The notes below the pieces were generated by a model. That model saw only the letters and a program-made list of their open reading frames with translations, did no database searches and was not told the origin of the DNA. From the NCBI RefSeq assembly GCF_034930985.1, contig NZ_JAYGIM010000009.1, positions 186,001-250,000 on the forward strand: 64,000 nucleotides of DNA. The letters run 5' to 3'. Positions 33,275 through 42,695 of the stretch are shown piece by piece (position 1 is the stretch's first letter; every line of letters begins with the position of its first letter). The position numbers were made by a program, and so were the translations under genes. Source of the stretch: Arcicella lustrica (GTDB lineage Bacteria; Bacteroidota; Bacteroidia; Cytophagales; Spirosomataceae).

Positions 33275-34573
33275 CTACAATTTTCTGTCAATTTCAAAAG
33301 CCTCCAAGTAATCAGATACTCTCTTTACAAATTGTCCGCCCAATGAACCATCAACGATTCTATGGTCATAAGAATGAGAAATAAACATTTTGTGACGAAT
33401 ACCTAATAAATCTCCTTGAGGCGTTTCAATCACAGCAGGTTTTTTCTGAATAGCCCCAAATGCCATAATCGCTACTTGTGGTTGAACAATAATAGGAGTA
33501 CCCATAATGTTTCCGAAAGTACCGATGTTAGAGAAAGTGTAAGTTCCACCTTCTAAATCTTCTGGTTTTAGTTTATTTTCTCTTGCTCTTTTGGTTAAAT
33601 CATTAATTTTCTTTGTCAGACCAATCAAATTATAAGAATCTGCATTGTGAATCACCGGAACAATTAAATTGCCATTTGGCAAAGCAACTGCCATTCCGAC
33701 GTTGATGTTCTTTTTGTAAATAATTTTATCACCATTTACAGAAGCATTGATTTGTGGAAAATCTTTAATTGCATTAACGATTGCTTCTACTAAAATTGGC
33801 GTGTAAGTAATGTTTTCGCCATATTGTTTTTTGAAAGCATCTTTAGCGTTGTTTCTCCAAATCGCCACATTAGTCATATCAGTTTCAACGAATGAAGTAA
33901 CGTGTGGAGCAACCCTTTTAGATTCTATCATACGCTCTGCAATCATTTTGCGCATTCTGTCCATCTGAATAATTTCATCAGTACCAGAAGTGAAAACAGG
34001 AGTGGAGCTTGAAACGATTTTCTCAGGAGTTTTTACTACTGGGATACTTACTTTAGCTGTTTTTCTATTTTCTAAATAAGCTAAAATATCATGTTTTGTT
34101 ACTCTTCCTTCTGCTCCAGAACCTACAATTGCATCTAGTTCAGCGGTTGAAATGTTTTCTTCTTTTGAAATACTTAATACCAAAGGCGAATAAAATCTTG
34201 CACCAGCATTTGAAACTGTTTCTTGTGCTGTAGGGTCAAGATTAATGCCTGTTAATGTTTTGATTTCTTCAATTTCTTGAGCAAGTTTTTCAGAAATAAC
34301 TTCTGCTTTTGGTGAAGAATCTGCTTCTTCTCCATCTGTATCAATGATACATATTGGTTTTCCGATTTCTGCAATTTCTCCTTCTTGAATCAAAATTTCT
34401 GTTAAAATTCCCGACTCGGTACAAGGTACTTCTGTATCAATTTTATCAGTAGCTACTTCTAATAAATATTCATCGGCTTCAATTTTTTCGCCTATGCCTT
34501 TAAGCCACTTTAAAATAGTAGCTTCCATGATACTCTCGCCCATTTTGGGCATAATTACTTCGATTAAAGCCAT
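33275..34573 (-). CDS. Dihydrolipoamide acyltransferase, E2 of a 2-oxo acid dehydrogenase
   Basis: A 432-residue E2 protein. Lipoyl domain at residues 1-78 with the lipoylated lysine in EVATDKIDTEVP (Lys44); peripheral subunit-binding domain near 125-165 (YSPLVLSISKEENIS, GSGAEGRVTKHDI); catalytic domain 200-432 ending in HSYDHRIVDGSLGG with the HxxxDG active site. The TDKID lipoyl form and VTKHDILAYLE link suggest a branched-chain or general 2-oxo acid E2 rather than succinyl-transferase, but the substrate is not decided. It overlaps cinA by 10 bases, so translation is coupled. No E1 or E3 gene is adjacent. Confidence 0.9.
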   Translation of the reverse strand: MALIEVIMPKMGESIMEATILKWLKGIGEKIEADEYLLEVATDKIDTEVPCTESGILTEILIQEGEIAEIGKPICIIDTDGEEADSSPKAEVISEKLAQEIEEIKTLTGINLDPTAQETVSNAGARFYSPLVLSISKEENISTAELDAIVGSGAEGRVTKHDILAYLENRKTAKVSIPVVKTPEKIVSSSTPVFTSGTDEIIQMDRMRKMIAERMIESKRVAPHVTSFVETDMTNVAIWRNNAKDAFKKQYGENITYTPILVEAIVNAIKDFPQINASVNGDKIIYKKNINVGMAVALPNGNLIVPVIHNADSYNLIGLTKKINDLTKRARENKLKPEDLEGGTYTFSNIGTFGNIMGTPIIVQPQVAIMAFGAIQKKPAVIETPQGDLLGIRHKMFISHSYDHRIVDGSLGGQFVKRVSDYLEAFEIDRKL

Positions 34574-35802
34574 GTTGTTCTTAATAAATTCAGGATGTTG
34601 ATTGCTGTAAGATGAATGTTTTGTTCACGAAATCCACCCAATTGCAATTTCTTTGTGATTGTTTGTTTTTCTGAAGCGATGGCAATCCAGATAGTGCCTA
34701 CTGGTTTGTCTGCTGTTCCTCCATCTGGTCCTGCGATGCCACTTGTTGCCAAACCAAATGTTGTTTGGCATAATTTGCGAATATTTTCTGACATTTCGAT
34801 GACTGTTTGCTCTGAAACTGCTCCGAATTGTGTTAATGTTTCAGCTTTTACACCTAATTGATTGATTTTAACAGTGTTGTCATACGATATAATTCCACCC
34901 ATAAAATAGGCTGAACTTCCTGCTACTTTCGTGAATTGATGACCTAAATAACCGCCAGTGCAACTTTCAGCAGTGGCAACAGTAAAGCCTTTTTCTTTCA
35001 ATAAACGACCGATGGCTTCTTCTAGTTCTTCGTTCCCAAAACCATATACATAGTCTTTGATGATAGGCAATACTTTTTCAAATTCATCTTCTACTTCTTT
35101 TTCAAGTGCTTTAATGTCTTCTCCAAAACCTGTCAGCCGTAACTTTACACTTCCCATTGATGGTAAGTAAGCTAATTTGATATGCGGAGGAAGTGCATCT
35201 TCCCAAGCATCAATGATTTCTGCTAATAGTGATTCACCAATACCAACAGTACGAATTACTTTATGGAAAATGACAGGCGTTTTAAAATACTCTTGAATTT
35301 TAGGGAGTAATGAAATCGTCATTAATCCTTTCATTTCGAAAGGTACACCTGGCATTGAAATATAGACTACACCATTTTGTTCAAACCACATACCGGGTGC
35401 AGTTCCCATTGTGTTTTTGATATAAGTAGCATTGGCAGGTAATTCTGCCTGACCAAGATTTAAGCCTGTTACTTCTCTTCCTCTTTTTCTAAAGAATTCC
35501 GTTAAATCACTTAAAGCTTCTGGATGTACTTCTAATGTTGTATTGAAGTATTTGCAGAATGTCTTTTTGGTAATATCATCTTTGGTGGGACCTAATCCAC
35601 CCGTTACAATCACTAAATCTGCTCTTTCTGTCGCTTCTTGAAAGATTTGTAAAATGGCTTCTTCTGTATCGCCAACGGATGATTTTCTAACGGTGCGAAT
35701 CCCTATTTTATCAAGTTCAGCACTAATCCACTGTGTATTAGTATCGGTAATTTGTCCATATAATATTTCGTCACCAATGGTAATTATCTCTGCTCGAATC
35801 AT
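34564..35802 (-). CDS. cinA: CinA-family nicotinamide-nucleotide amidohydrolase
   Basis: A 412-residue two-domain protein. The N-terminal MoCF-like domain (1-170; TIGDEILYGQITDTNTQW, VTGGLGPTKDDITK) is a likely ADP-ribose pyrophosphatase. The C-terminal CinA domain (about 250-412; TAESCTGGYLGHQFTKVAGSS, SGIAGPDGG) deamidates NMN to nicotinate mononucleotide in NAD recycling. Its 3' end overlaps the E2 start by 10 bases. A minus-strand TAATTTTG box at 35855-35862 may be the promoter of both. Confidence 0.93.
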   Translation of the reverse strand: MIRAEIITIGDEILYGQITDTNTQWISAELDKIGIRTVRKSSVGDTEEAILQIFQEATERADLVIVTGGLGPTKDDITKKTFCKYFNTTLEVHPEALSDLTEFFRKRGREVTGLNLGQAELPANATYIKNTMGTAPGMWFEQNGVVYISMPGVPFEMKGLMTISLLPKIQEYFKTPVIFHKVIRTVGIGESLLAEIIDAWEDALPPHIKLAYLPSMGSVKLRLTGFGEDIKALEKEVEDEFEKVLPIIKDYVYGFGNEELEEAIGRLLKEKGFTVATAESCTGGYLGHQFTKVAGSSAYFMGGIISYDNTVKINQLGVKAETLTQFGAVSEQTVIEMSENIRKLCQTTFGLATSGIAGPDGGTADKPVGTIWIAIASEKQTITKKLQLGGFREQNIHLTAINILNLLRTTWL

Positions 35803-35952
35803 TTTTATTTTTACCTTTTAGCTAAAGGCTTAGTCCTAATTGATTATTTTTGTTCAAAATTACACAAATTCAAGTGTTTTGGCGTTTAAATGGCAATGAC
35901 TTTCCATAAAATTTGTCAGTTTTCATATTGTTAAACATTGAAATTTAAAAAA

Positions 35953-36675
35953 ATGAAAAGAATTTTCTTAGGCCTATCCTTAATGTTTTCTGTGAGTAGT
36001 TGTAATTCACAGAATATTGGTAATATCCTCAAACAAGCGAATGACGTTTTGAGTGGTACACCCGGTGCTTTGACAACGGATGAAATCGGGAAAGGTTTGA
36101 AAGAAGCTTTAACGGTTGGTATTAAAAACAGTTCATCAAAGGCTTCTGCTTTAGATGGTTATCTTGGCAACCAAACCATTAAATTGTTATTTCCGCCAGA
36201 AGCACAGAATGTAGAACAAAAACTTCGTCAGATTGGCTTGGGTGCGCAATGCGATAAATTTATTACTGCTTTGAACCGTGGAGCAGAAAAAGCCGCAGAG
36301 AAAGCAGTTCCTATTTTTGTGGATGCTATTACTAAAATGACGATTCAAGATGCTTTGAGTATTTTGAAAGGTGATAAAGATGCCGCTACAAATTATTTAA
36401 AAAGAACATCTTCGGTGGCTTTAACCAATGCTTTTGCGCCAGTAATGGAAGAATCTATCAATTCTACAGGTGCTACTAAATTGTATGGAGATATTGCTAC
36501 AACATACAATAAAATTCCTTTTACGAAAAAAGTAAACCCAGATTTGAAACAATATGCAACTCAAAAAGCAATTGATGGGTTATTCCTTTTAGTCGCTCAA
36601 GAAGAACAGAAAATCAGAGAGAATCCTGCTGCTCGTGTATCGGATTTATTGAAAAAAGTTTTTGCAAATCAATAG
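35953..36675 (+). CDS. DUF4197 lipoprotein
   Basis: A 240-residue predicted lipoprotein. The signal MKRIFLGLSLMFSVSSC ends in a lipobox cysteine at residue 17. The rest is helical DUF4197: TTDEIGKGLKEALTVGIKN, YLGNQTIKLLFPPEAQNVE, ADAITKMTIQDALSILKGD-like segment, and KVNPDLKQYATQKAIDGLF near the end. The family is widespread in Bacteroidota and Proteobacteria with no known function. ATG 35953 fits the signal peptide best; a TTG five codons earlier is less likely. It is not obviously in an operon; gldC follows after 169 bases of short T/A repeats. Confidence 0.88.
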   Translation: MKRIFLGLSLMFSVSSCNSQNIGNILKQANDVLSGTPGALTTDEIGKGLKEALTVGIKNSSSKASALDGYLGNQTIKLLFPPEAQNVEQKLRQIGLGAQCDKFITALNRGAEKAAEKAVPIFVDAITKMTIQDALSILKGDKDAATNYLKRTSSVALTNAFAPVMEESINSTGATKLYGDIATTYNKIPFTKKVNPDLKQYATQKAIDGLFLLVAQEEQKIRENPAARVSDLLKKVFANQ

Positions 36676-36844
36676 CATTATGTAGTGATTAGTAAATAGT
36701 GATTGGTGATTAGTACTTCAAGTTACTAATTGTCAGTTTTTTACAATAAACAAAAATGTTGCTTGAATTGTATTGATCACTTGGCTATCAGTTTTTTGCG
36801 ATTCAATTAAAAAACAATTATATAAAAAGTACCCATCTTTTATA

Positions 36845-37192
36845 ATGAAACATTCTGAAATTAATTTTAAAGTAACATTAGACGAACAAAGTATCCCAGA
36901 ACAAATTCAATGGTCTGCAACAGACAATCCAAACGAAGGTATTGAAGAAACAAAATCAATCTTTGTAGGTGTTTGGGATCATTATCACAAAGGAACTTTA
37001 GCTTTACCGCTTTGGACAAAAGATATGGACGTTTTAGAAATGAAACGTTTTTATATTGAAGTAATCGGAAGTATTGGAAATACCTTAGTAGATGCCACTG
37101 GCGACCAAAAGATGTCCACTTTAATTGATAACCTTTGTAGAACTTTAACTAAAAATCTGCAAGAAGAAATTAAAGCCGCTGAACAACAGTAA
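36845..37192 (+). CDS. gldC: Gliding motility protein GldC
   Basis: A 115-residue cytoplasmic protein matching GldC: KHSEINFKVTLDEQSIPEQI, WSATD, the central SIFVGVWDHYHKGTLALPLW and KDMDVLEMKRFYIEVIGS. GldC is a small protein associated with gliding motility in Bacteroidota; its mechanistic role is unclear. ATG 36845 gives the family length; an upstream in-frame start (36773) would add a hydrophobic stretch unlike GldC. The gene supports the Cytophagales assignment. No other gld gene is nearby. Confidence 0.9.
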   Translation: MKHSEINFKVTLDEQSIPEQIQWSATDNPNEGIEETKSIFVGVWDHYHKGTLALPLWTKDMDVLEMKRFYIEVIGSIGNTLVDATGDQKMSTLIDNLCRTLTKNLQEEIKAAEQQ

Positions 37193-37210
37193 TAATGTTA
37201 ACGATTGTTA

Positions 37211-37246
37211 ATGCCAATTTCTTTCAAAGGAGATTGGCATATTTTT
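37211..37246 (+). terminator. Terminator after gldC overlapping a -7 box
   Basis: ATGCCAAT pairs with ATTGGCAT across 14 bases, then ATTTTTG. The last stem base and the T run also form TATTTTTG (37240-37247), a -7 box for the thioredoxin-like gene at 37280. Confidence 0.55.
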
Positions 37247-37279
37247 GTGATACTCATTCGCAATAATCCATTTTTAACC

Positions 37280-38308
37280 ATGAAAAAATTCTTTACTCTT
37301 TCTCTCTTTTTATTCCTCACGCATTTAGTTACTGCACAAAAAGGAACAGCTTTTTTACAAAGCGGAAACCTTAGAACAGTTTTCGATTTAGCTAAAGCAC
37401 AAAACAAACCTGTACATTTAGAAGTATATGCACCAACATGTCATGTTTGTAATGCTTTTAAACCTACTTTTGAAAATGCCCAAGTAGGAAGTCTTTACAA
37501 TCAAAACTTCATAAACTACAAGTTAGATATTACTTCGCCAGAAGGAGCAGCTTTCTTGAACAAACAAGGTATTTGGATTCCTTCTACTCCAACGCTTTTG
37601 TTTTTTGATAAAGATGTAAAATTAATGCATATCACTGTTTTGGGCGAAAACTATAATACCCCACAAGCATTAATTGAAGCTGCCAATAAAGCTATCGACC
37701 CTAAACAACGCACCAGTAATTACAAAGCAAGCTATCGTTCTGGGAATCGTGATGCTAGCTTCTTAATTGAATACGGGTTTATGGCGAGAATCATGCGTGA
37801 TACGCTTGATAATATCAATGTGATGAATAATTATGCGAAAATCGTTCCTGCAACACAATACAGCAATAATACGAGCTTTTTGCTATTGCAAAAAGTCATC
37901 ATGGACGATGAGAATAATATCTTTGAATACATGATTAGCCATTTAGGAGAATTCAATGCCAAATATGATAAAAACTTGGTGAAGCAAACGGCTGAAAATA
38001 TTATTATGTATTCTTTGTACAGTAGTCGTGGAATGAAATACTCTGTGGCAAAAATCAATCAGGTAAGAGCAAACTTGGCTAAACTAGGCGTAGATAAAAA
38101 ATCTATTAATGGCAGAGTTTGGAGAGAAGAATCAACAGCTTATTTCCGAGAAGGACAAGTACCGAAAGCTCTTGCTGTGTTAGATAGTTTAGTGGATGCA
38201 ACAACAGATAAGAAATCATACAAATTCTTAAGCAACTGGATTAAAGCTAGAAGTTCCGATAAAGCTGCTTTAGCAAAAGCTGCTCTTTGGGATGCAAAGA
38301 GTAAATAA
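37280..38308 (+). CDS. Secreted thioredoxin-fold protein
   Basis: A 342-residue exported protein. Signal peptide 1-20 (ending LVTAQ). Residues 25-135 form a thioredoxin fold with the CHVC redox pair in APTCHVCNAF (Cys54, Cys57), then a cis-proline region IPSTPTLLFFD. The C-terminal 200 residues are helical with no known motif, possibly tetratricopeptide-like. It may reduce or fold periplasmic proteins. The upstream in-frame start (37205) is rejected because it overlaps the gldC terminator. A terminator follows at 38327. Confidence 0.88.
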   Translation: MKKFFTLSLFLFLTHLVTAQKGTAFLQSGNLRTVFDLAKAQNKPVHLEVYAPTCHVCNAFKPTFENAQVGSLYNQNFINYKLDITSPEGAAFLNKQGIWIPSTPTLLFFDKDVKLMHITVLGENYNTPQALIEAANKAIDPKQRTSNYKASYRSGNRDASFLIEYGFMARIMRDTLDNINVMNNYAKIVPATQYSNNTSFLLLQKVIMDDENNIFEYMISHLGEFNAKYDKNLVKQTAENIIMYSLYSSRGMKYSVAKINQVRANLAKLGVDKKSINGRVWREESTAYFREGQVPKALAVLDSLVDATTDKKSYKFLSNWIKARSSDKAALAKAALWDAKSK

Positions 38309-38326
38309 GTTAGAACATAAACACAT

Positions 38327-38366
38327 AAAAAAGCGTCTTGAAAATTCAATTTCAAGACGCTTTTTT
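38327..38366 (+). terminator. Terminator after the thioredoxin-like gene
   Basis: AAAAAAGCGTCTTGAAA pairs with TTTCAAGACGCTTTTTT around a short loop. Confidence 0.9.
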
Positions 38367-38394
38367 ATTGTATCAATAAATTCATAACTATAAT

Positions 38395-38427
38395 AATCCT
38401 ATAAGGTTTTTAAAACCTTATAGGATT
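38395..38427. repeat. 33-bp palindromic repeat, copy 1
   Basis: A near-perfect palindrome: AATCCTATAAGG, a T/A centre, then CCTTATAGGATT. The same core (CTATAAGG...CCTTATAG) recurs at 42889-42921 and 45375-45407. The outer arms differ between copies but still pair. It lies at the left edge of the accessory region, upstream of the Roco gene. Confidence 0.9.
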
Positions 38428-38521
38428 GAAGGCAATAAATGTGCTTTTAATCTTTAAAAGATGTTTGTTTAAGCGAATCTAAATATCTTTGATAAGCGAT
38501 AAAAAATTAGAAGATAAAGCA

Positions 38522-41434
38522 ATGGAGCAAGAACAAGTAAAACCACAAGTGATATTGGAGTTGGAAAAGGCCTTCGGGGCTAGAGTATGGAATTTTGAGT
38601 TGAATAACGAAGGTGAAATTACTATGCTTGATTTTAGTCATAACCGAATTAATAACCTATACCCTTTATTAAATCTAGTAGATTTAGAAATACTTATATT
38701 AGCTTATAATCAAATCAGCGAGCTTTTGCCTTTATCAAATTTAGCGAAGTTAAAAAAACTTGATTTGACTAAGAATCAAATTAGCGATTTATCACCTTTG
38801 TCAAACTTATTGCAGTTGAAAGATCTTGATTTGGAATTTAATCAAATTAGCGATTTATCGCCTTTAACTAAGTTAATAGATTTAGAGATACTTGATTTGC
38901 GTTTAAACCCAATTAGCGATTTATCGCCTTTGTCAAATCTAATTAATATAAAAAGTCTTATTTTGGTGAATAATCAAATTAGCGATTTATCACCTTTGGC
39001 AGACTTAGTGAATTTAAATGCACTTCATTTATGGATAAATAAAATTAGAGACTTATCGCCTTTGTCAAACTTATTAAAGTTAAAAATACTTAATTTGGCG
39101 GATAATCAAATTAGAGACTTATCGCCTTTATCAAACTTATTGGAGTTAAAAATACTTTACTTGTCGAATAATCAAATTAGTGATTTATTGCCTTTAGCTA
39201 CTTTGGAAAATTTACAAGGACTTGGATTAAACGATAATCAAATTAGTGATTTATCACCATTGTCTAACTTGGTGATTATGAAAAAGCTTTTTTTATCGAA
39301 TAATCGAATCAGTGATTTATTACCGCTCAGTAACTTGATTGATTTAGAAGAAATTGACTTGAGAAACAACAATATTCAACATCTAAAAAAGAATGATATT
39401 ATTAATTTTAAATCTTTAGAAGTTGTTTTAAAAGATGCAAATGTACCTTCTTCATTGAACCTCTACGGCAATCCTCTTCCCTCTGAAATGATTGAAGCCA
39501 TCAAAAGCGGAGGAGAAGCTTTATTTCAATATTTTGAAGCCCAAGAAAAAGGCACTGTAAAAATCGAAGAAGCTAAAATGGTTTTACTGGGCGAGCCTCG
39601 TGCTGGTAAAACTACTTTGCAAAAATATTTGATGGGTTTGCCCATTGATGAGAATGAAATTTCTACACCTGATATTGCTATCTCTTCATGGAAACCTTTT
39701 GAAAATGATAAAGCTCCTGATGAAGGGGGTAATATCAAAATCAATCTTTGGGATTTTGGCGGACAAGAAATACAATACAGTTTGCATAAACTATTTATGA
39801 CGACCGATACACTTTATATCATCGTTTTAGATAGTACTAAAGACCAAAACCCTGAAAAATATATTGCCTTTTTAGAAAACTATGCTCCTAAAGCTCCCTT
39901 TATCATCATTAATAATTATGCAGACGTTTTAACGAGTAGTCATCTAAAAATTGATGCCAACCAATTAAGAGAACGCTATAATGGAAAAGATGAGAAACGT
40001 CCTGTCTTGAAAGCCATTTTTAATAGAGTATCGGTGCTAAAAGCTGCCCAAATTGAACCTTCTTGGCGAAAAATTATGGATGAAGTAGAGCAAACGATAA
40101 AATCAGAATTATTACAATTAGAAAATCTTAACAAAGAATTTCCCATAGAATATCAGAACGTAAAAGAAGCTATTGAAAAGGAGTATAATAAACCCAACAA
40201 ACATTATATTACGATGAGTTATTTCCGTGAATTATGTAAAAGCTTGGACGTAACTGATACAGAAGATAGACGAATAGCCATTTTAAAGTATCTGAATGAA
40301 ATTGGGGTTTTACGCTATTTTAATGATTCTCCTTTGATGGATAGACATATTCTGAACCCAAAATGGCTAATCGATGGAGCTTACTCATTGATTATTAATC
40401 AAAGAACGATTGAAAGTCAGGGTGTTTTAAGGAAAGAACAGGCTTGTAAAATTTTAGAGCGTTCCAATAAATTTCAATTTTATGAAGAAGAAGCCACTTT
40501 TATCTTTAAAACCATGAATTTTTATGGGCTTTTGCATTTTGAAGAAAGTGAACAAAAACTATACATTCCTATTCGTTTTGGGAGTAATCAGCCCATTGCT
40601 TTGAGTGAGTTTTATGAAGCAGGCAAGCATTTTTACTTTGATTTTAAGGCAGATATTCCAGAAGATATTATGCCTTATTTGATAGTAAAGCATTTTTCGG
40701 AAATTAAAAATAAGCAATATTGGAGCAAAGGAGCAGTATTTATCAAAGATGATATTCGTGTCTTAGCCAAAGTAGAAGATAGAACCATACATTTTTATAT
40801 CATTGGCAAATACCATCAATCTTATTTTGATACAATTCGTAGTACTTTGAAAAAAACCTTAGAGAAATTACCCGGTTTAGAATATGAGGAAATGGTAGAA
40901 TTTGAATATGAAGATAAAAAGATAAAAGCTAAATATACTTCTCTGATTAACTGTTTAAAAAAGAACAGAAGAGAGTATGTAGATTATGACAATGATGTAG
41001 AAGTTCCCTTAGCTAATATTGTAGAAATATTAGGAGGTTATTTTTCTCAAGCTGAAATCAATAAAGCTAACCACAATTATTTTTACGGTGGTAGTCATTA
41101 TCATGGGGATGTAACAAATAATGATAATCGTTATCAACAAACCCATATTTTTAATGAATTAGAACGGTTAGTGAAAACCAGTCAAGAGCCAAACGACCAA
41201 AAAGAGCTAAAGGAACTGATTGAAGAATTAAAGGCTTTTAAGAATGAAAAGAAAGATGAGAAAAAAGAGAGTTTAGGTAAAAGTGTTTTAGGTAAAATTA
41301 AGAAAATGTCTTCGGAAGTAGCAGAAGAGGGCATTAAAGATAAACTAAAGGATTTATTCCCTGCTGTTTTACAAATGGGTATTGAAGCTATAAAACGTAT
41401 TGATTTACAACAAATTGAGAATTTACTTTTTTGA
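38522..41434 (+). CDS. Bacterial Roco protein: LRR-Roc-COR GTPase
   Basis: A 970-residue multidomain protein. Residues about 35-300 hold twelve 22-residue leucine-rich repeats of the form NQISDLSPLSNLxxLKxLxL. Roc GTPase: P-loop GEPRAGKTT near 354-362, WDFGGQE near 410, and NNYAD near 462 in place of the usual NKxD. A COR domain follows (about 540-780; LNEIGVLRYFND, HILNPKWLIDGAYSLI). The C-terminus has a glycine/histidine/asparagine patch (NYFYGGSHYHGD) then a lysine-rich helix. Bacterial Roco proteins are dimeric GTPases related to human LRRK2; their role is largely unknown. ATG 38522 (MEQEQVKPQ) is preferred over 38489. The LRR DNA is itself repetitive. Confidence 0.92.
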   Translation: MEQEQVKPQVILELEKAFGARVWNFELNNEGEITMLDFSHNRINNLYPLLNLVDLEILILAYNQISELLPLSNLAKLKKLDLTKNQISDLSPLSNLLQLKDLDLEFNQISDLSPLTKLIDLEILDLRLNPISDLSPLSNLINIKSLILVNNQISDLSPLADLVNLNALHLWINKIRDLSPLSNLLKLKILNLADNQIRDLSPLSNLLELKILYLSNNQISDLLPLATLENLQGLGLNDNQISDLSPLSNLVIMKKLFLSNNRISDLLPLSNLIDLEEIDLRNNNIQHLKKNDIINFKSLEVVLKDANVPSSLNLYGNPLPSEMIEAIKSGGEALFQYFEAQEKGTVKIEEAKMVLLGEPRAGKTTLQKYLMGLPIDENEISTPDIAISSWKPFENDKAPDEGGNIKINLWDFGGQEIQYSLHKLFMTTDTLYIIVLDSTKDQNPEKYIAFLENYAPKAPFIIINNYADVLTSSHLKIDANQLRERYNGKDEKRPVLKAIFNRVSVLKAAQIEPSWRKIMDEVEQTIKSELLQLENLNKEFPIEYQNVKEAIEKEYNKPNKHYITMSYFRELCKSLDVTDTEDRRIAILKYLNEIGVLRYFNDSPLMDRHILNPKWLIDGAYSLIINQRTIESQGVLRKEQACKILERSNKFQFYEEEATFIFKTMNFYGLLHFEESEQKLYIPIRFGSNQPIALSEFYEAGKHFYFDFKADIPEDIMPYLIVKHFSEIKNKQYWSKGAVFIKDDIRVLAKVEDRTIHFYIIGKYHQSYFDTIRSTLKKTLEKLPGLEYEEMVEFEYEDKKIKAKYTSLINCLKKNRREYVDYDNDVEVPLANIVEILGGYFSQAEINKANHNYFYGGSHYHGDVTNNDNRYQQTHIFNELERLVKTSQEPNDQKELKELIEELKAFKNEKKDEKKESLGKSVLGKIKKMSSEVAEEGIKDKLKDLFPAVLQMGIEAIKRIDLQQIENLLF
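38640..39370 (+). repeat. 66-bp coding repeats in the Roco LRR region
   Basis: Eleven to twelve tandem 66-base units encode the 22-residue LRRs. Neighbouring units share long runs such as AATCAAATTAGCGATTTATC, so the number of units could change by slippage or recombination. Confidence 0.85.
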
Positions 41435-41472
41435 AAATGTTATTAATAAATTCTCAAGAAAGTAAATCATCC

Positions 41473-42093
41473 TTATAAAACATAACTAAACACCACATCC
41501 GAATAAACCAAAATAGGTTCTTTACCTACTGCGGCTACTTTGATGGCGTATTCTGTGCCTGATTGTAAGTTTTCAAATACAATTTTTTTGCGACTGGAGA
41601 CATGCGTTTCCCAAATACTTGTTTCAGTTAGGGGGGAAGTTGTAATTTGATAAATATAGCTTTTGGCTCTGTGTATTCTATCTATATTGGCGATTAAAGT
41701 ACCTTTTACTGGGCCGTTAACTACTGTCAAATTGCGGGGTTTGGCTAAAATACCAACGGGTTTTCCTTTCTTTTTAACATCAAATCCTGAACTTTGGGCT
41801 ATTGCTTCATTATCAAAACAATTCATATTTACATACAAGCCCAACAATTCTAATTGTTTTTCTAAAATACTTCTACATTCTTTTTTAAGAAGAGTTGCTT
41901 GTTTGCTTCCAGTTCTTGAAGCGACCAAAGCATCCAAGAAAGCGATTCTGCTTTGATTAATTTCTTCTAAACTGGATTGCGGAGTAGGAAAATGAGGGTT
42001 TCCTGTTAGGCTTTGAATAATTGTCGAAGTCTTGATGTTTAATTCATCTTCTCTGTATCTTTTAAAACTTCTGAGGATAGTAATTTTAGGCAT
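41473..42093 (-). CDS. Fibronectin type III-like domain protein
   Basis: A 206-residue protein without signal peptide. Residues 1-110 are helical (FLDALVASRTGSKQATLLKK and so on). Residues 118-206 read like a fibronectin-III fold: AKPRNLTVVNGPVKGTLIANI, YIYQITTSP, WETHVSSRKKIVFENLQSGTEYAIKVAAVG. Similar proteins occur often in Bacteroidota, without known function. It is convergent with the Roco gene, 38 bases apart. Its promoter must lie in the repeat-rich gap to its right. Confidence 0.65.
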   Translation of the reverse strand: MPKITILRSFKRYREDELNIKTSTIIQSLTGNPHFPTPQSSLEEINQSRIAFLDALVASRTGSKQATLLKKECRSILEKQLELLGLYVNMNCFDNEAIAQSSGFDVKKKGKPVGILAKPRNLTVVNGPVKGTLIANIDRIHRAKSYIYQITTSPLTETSIWETHVSSRKKIVFENLQSGTEYAIKVAAVGKEPILVYSDVVFSYVL

Positions 42094-42291
42094 ATTAATG
42101 GGTGTTTTAAATGTTGAACATGTATGGAATAAAGTAGATGATTAAAGCATTGATTTATAATGACTTAATCTTTGATTTTTTATTTAAAGATAAGTTTTTT
42201 TTGAATAATAAGCTTAAATATTTCTTTAGAAAATTGATTAATAGTCTCTCAGAATATCTTTATTTATGAGTAATTTCTCTTTTTTTCTTGT

Positions 42292-42648
42292 TTAAAAGAC
42301 TATATTTTAGTGTAACAATGGCTAATTGTAATACGCAAAAATTATATTGTAGTATTACAATGATTCATTGTAATACGTAAAAATTATACAGTAGTATAAC
42401 AATGACTAATTGTAACACGTAAAAATTATATAGTAGTATAACAATGACTAATTGTAACACGTAAAAATTTCATTGTAGTATAACAGTGACTAATTGTAAC
42501 ACGTAAAAATTATATAGTAGTATAGCAATGATTAATTGTAACACGTAAAAATTATATAGTAATGTAACAATAGTTGATTATAACATGCAAAACTATAAAA
42601 TAGACTTACAATGGATTACTATAGCTCGTATAAAATATTTCTTACGTC
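42292..42648. repeat. Array of about eight 42-bp tandem repeats, each with a palindromic core
   Basis: The marker ACAATG (or a one-base variant) recurs at 42315, 42357, 42399, 42441, 42483, 42525, 42567 and 42608, so the period is 42 bases with one step of 41. Each unit has an inverted repeat of the form TTACAAT-N5-ATTGTAA; in unit 2 (42355-42373) it is a perfect 19-base palindrome, TTACAATGATTCATTGTAA. Then come ACACGT and AAAAATTATATAGTA. All six reading frames carry stops, so it is not coding. It looks like a multi-site binding array or a minisatellite. Confidence 0.9.
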
Positions 42649-42695
42649 TTTGTTGATATTTATTTAACAACAAGCTTTGCGTCAGGTACTGTCTG
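42641..42695. repeat. Hairpin repeat, half-element A
   Basis: ACGTCTTTGTTG ... CAACAAGCTTTGCGTCAG: the same sequence as the left half of the element at 45409-45561, with a different loop. Confidence 0.7.

Noticed and set aside
42292..42648. CRISPR array
   Set aside because: The 42-base units are contiguous with no unique spacers, and no cas gene is present.
42292..42648. A repeated-peptide gene, because 42 is divisible by three
   Set aside because: Minus-strand units can be read as a 14-residue hydrophobic peptide, but units 2 and 5 or so contain TGA in that frame, and all other frames have stops.
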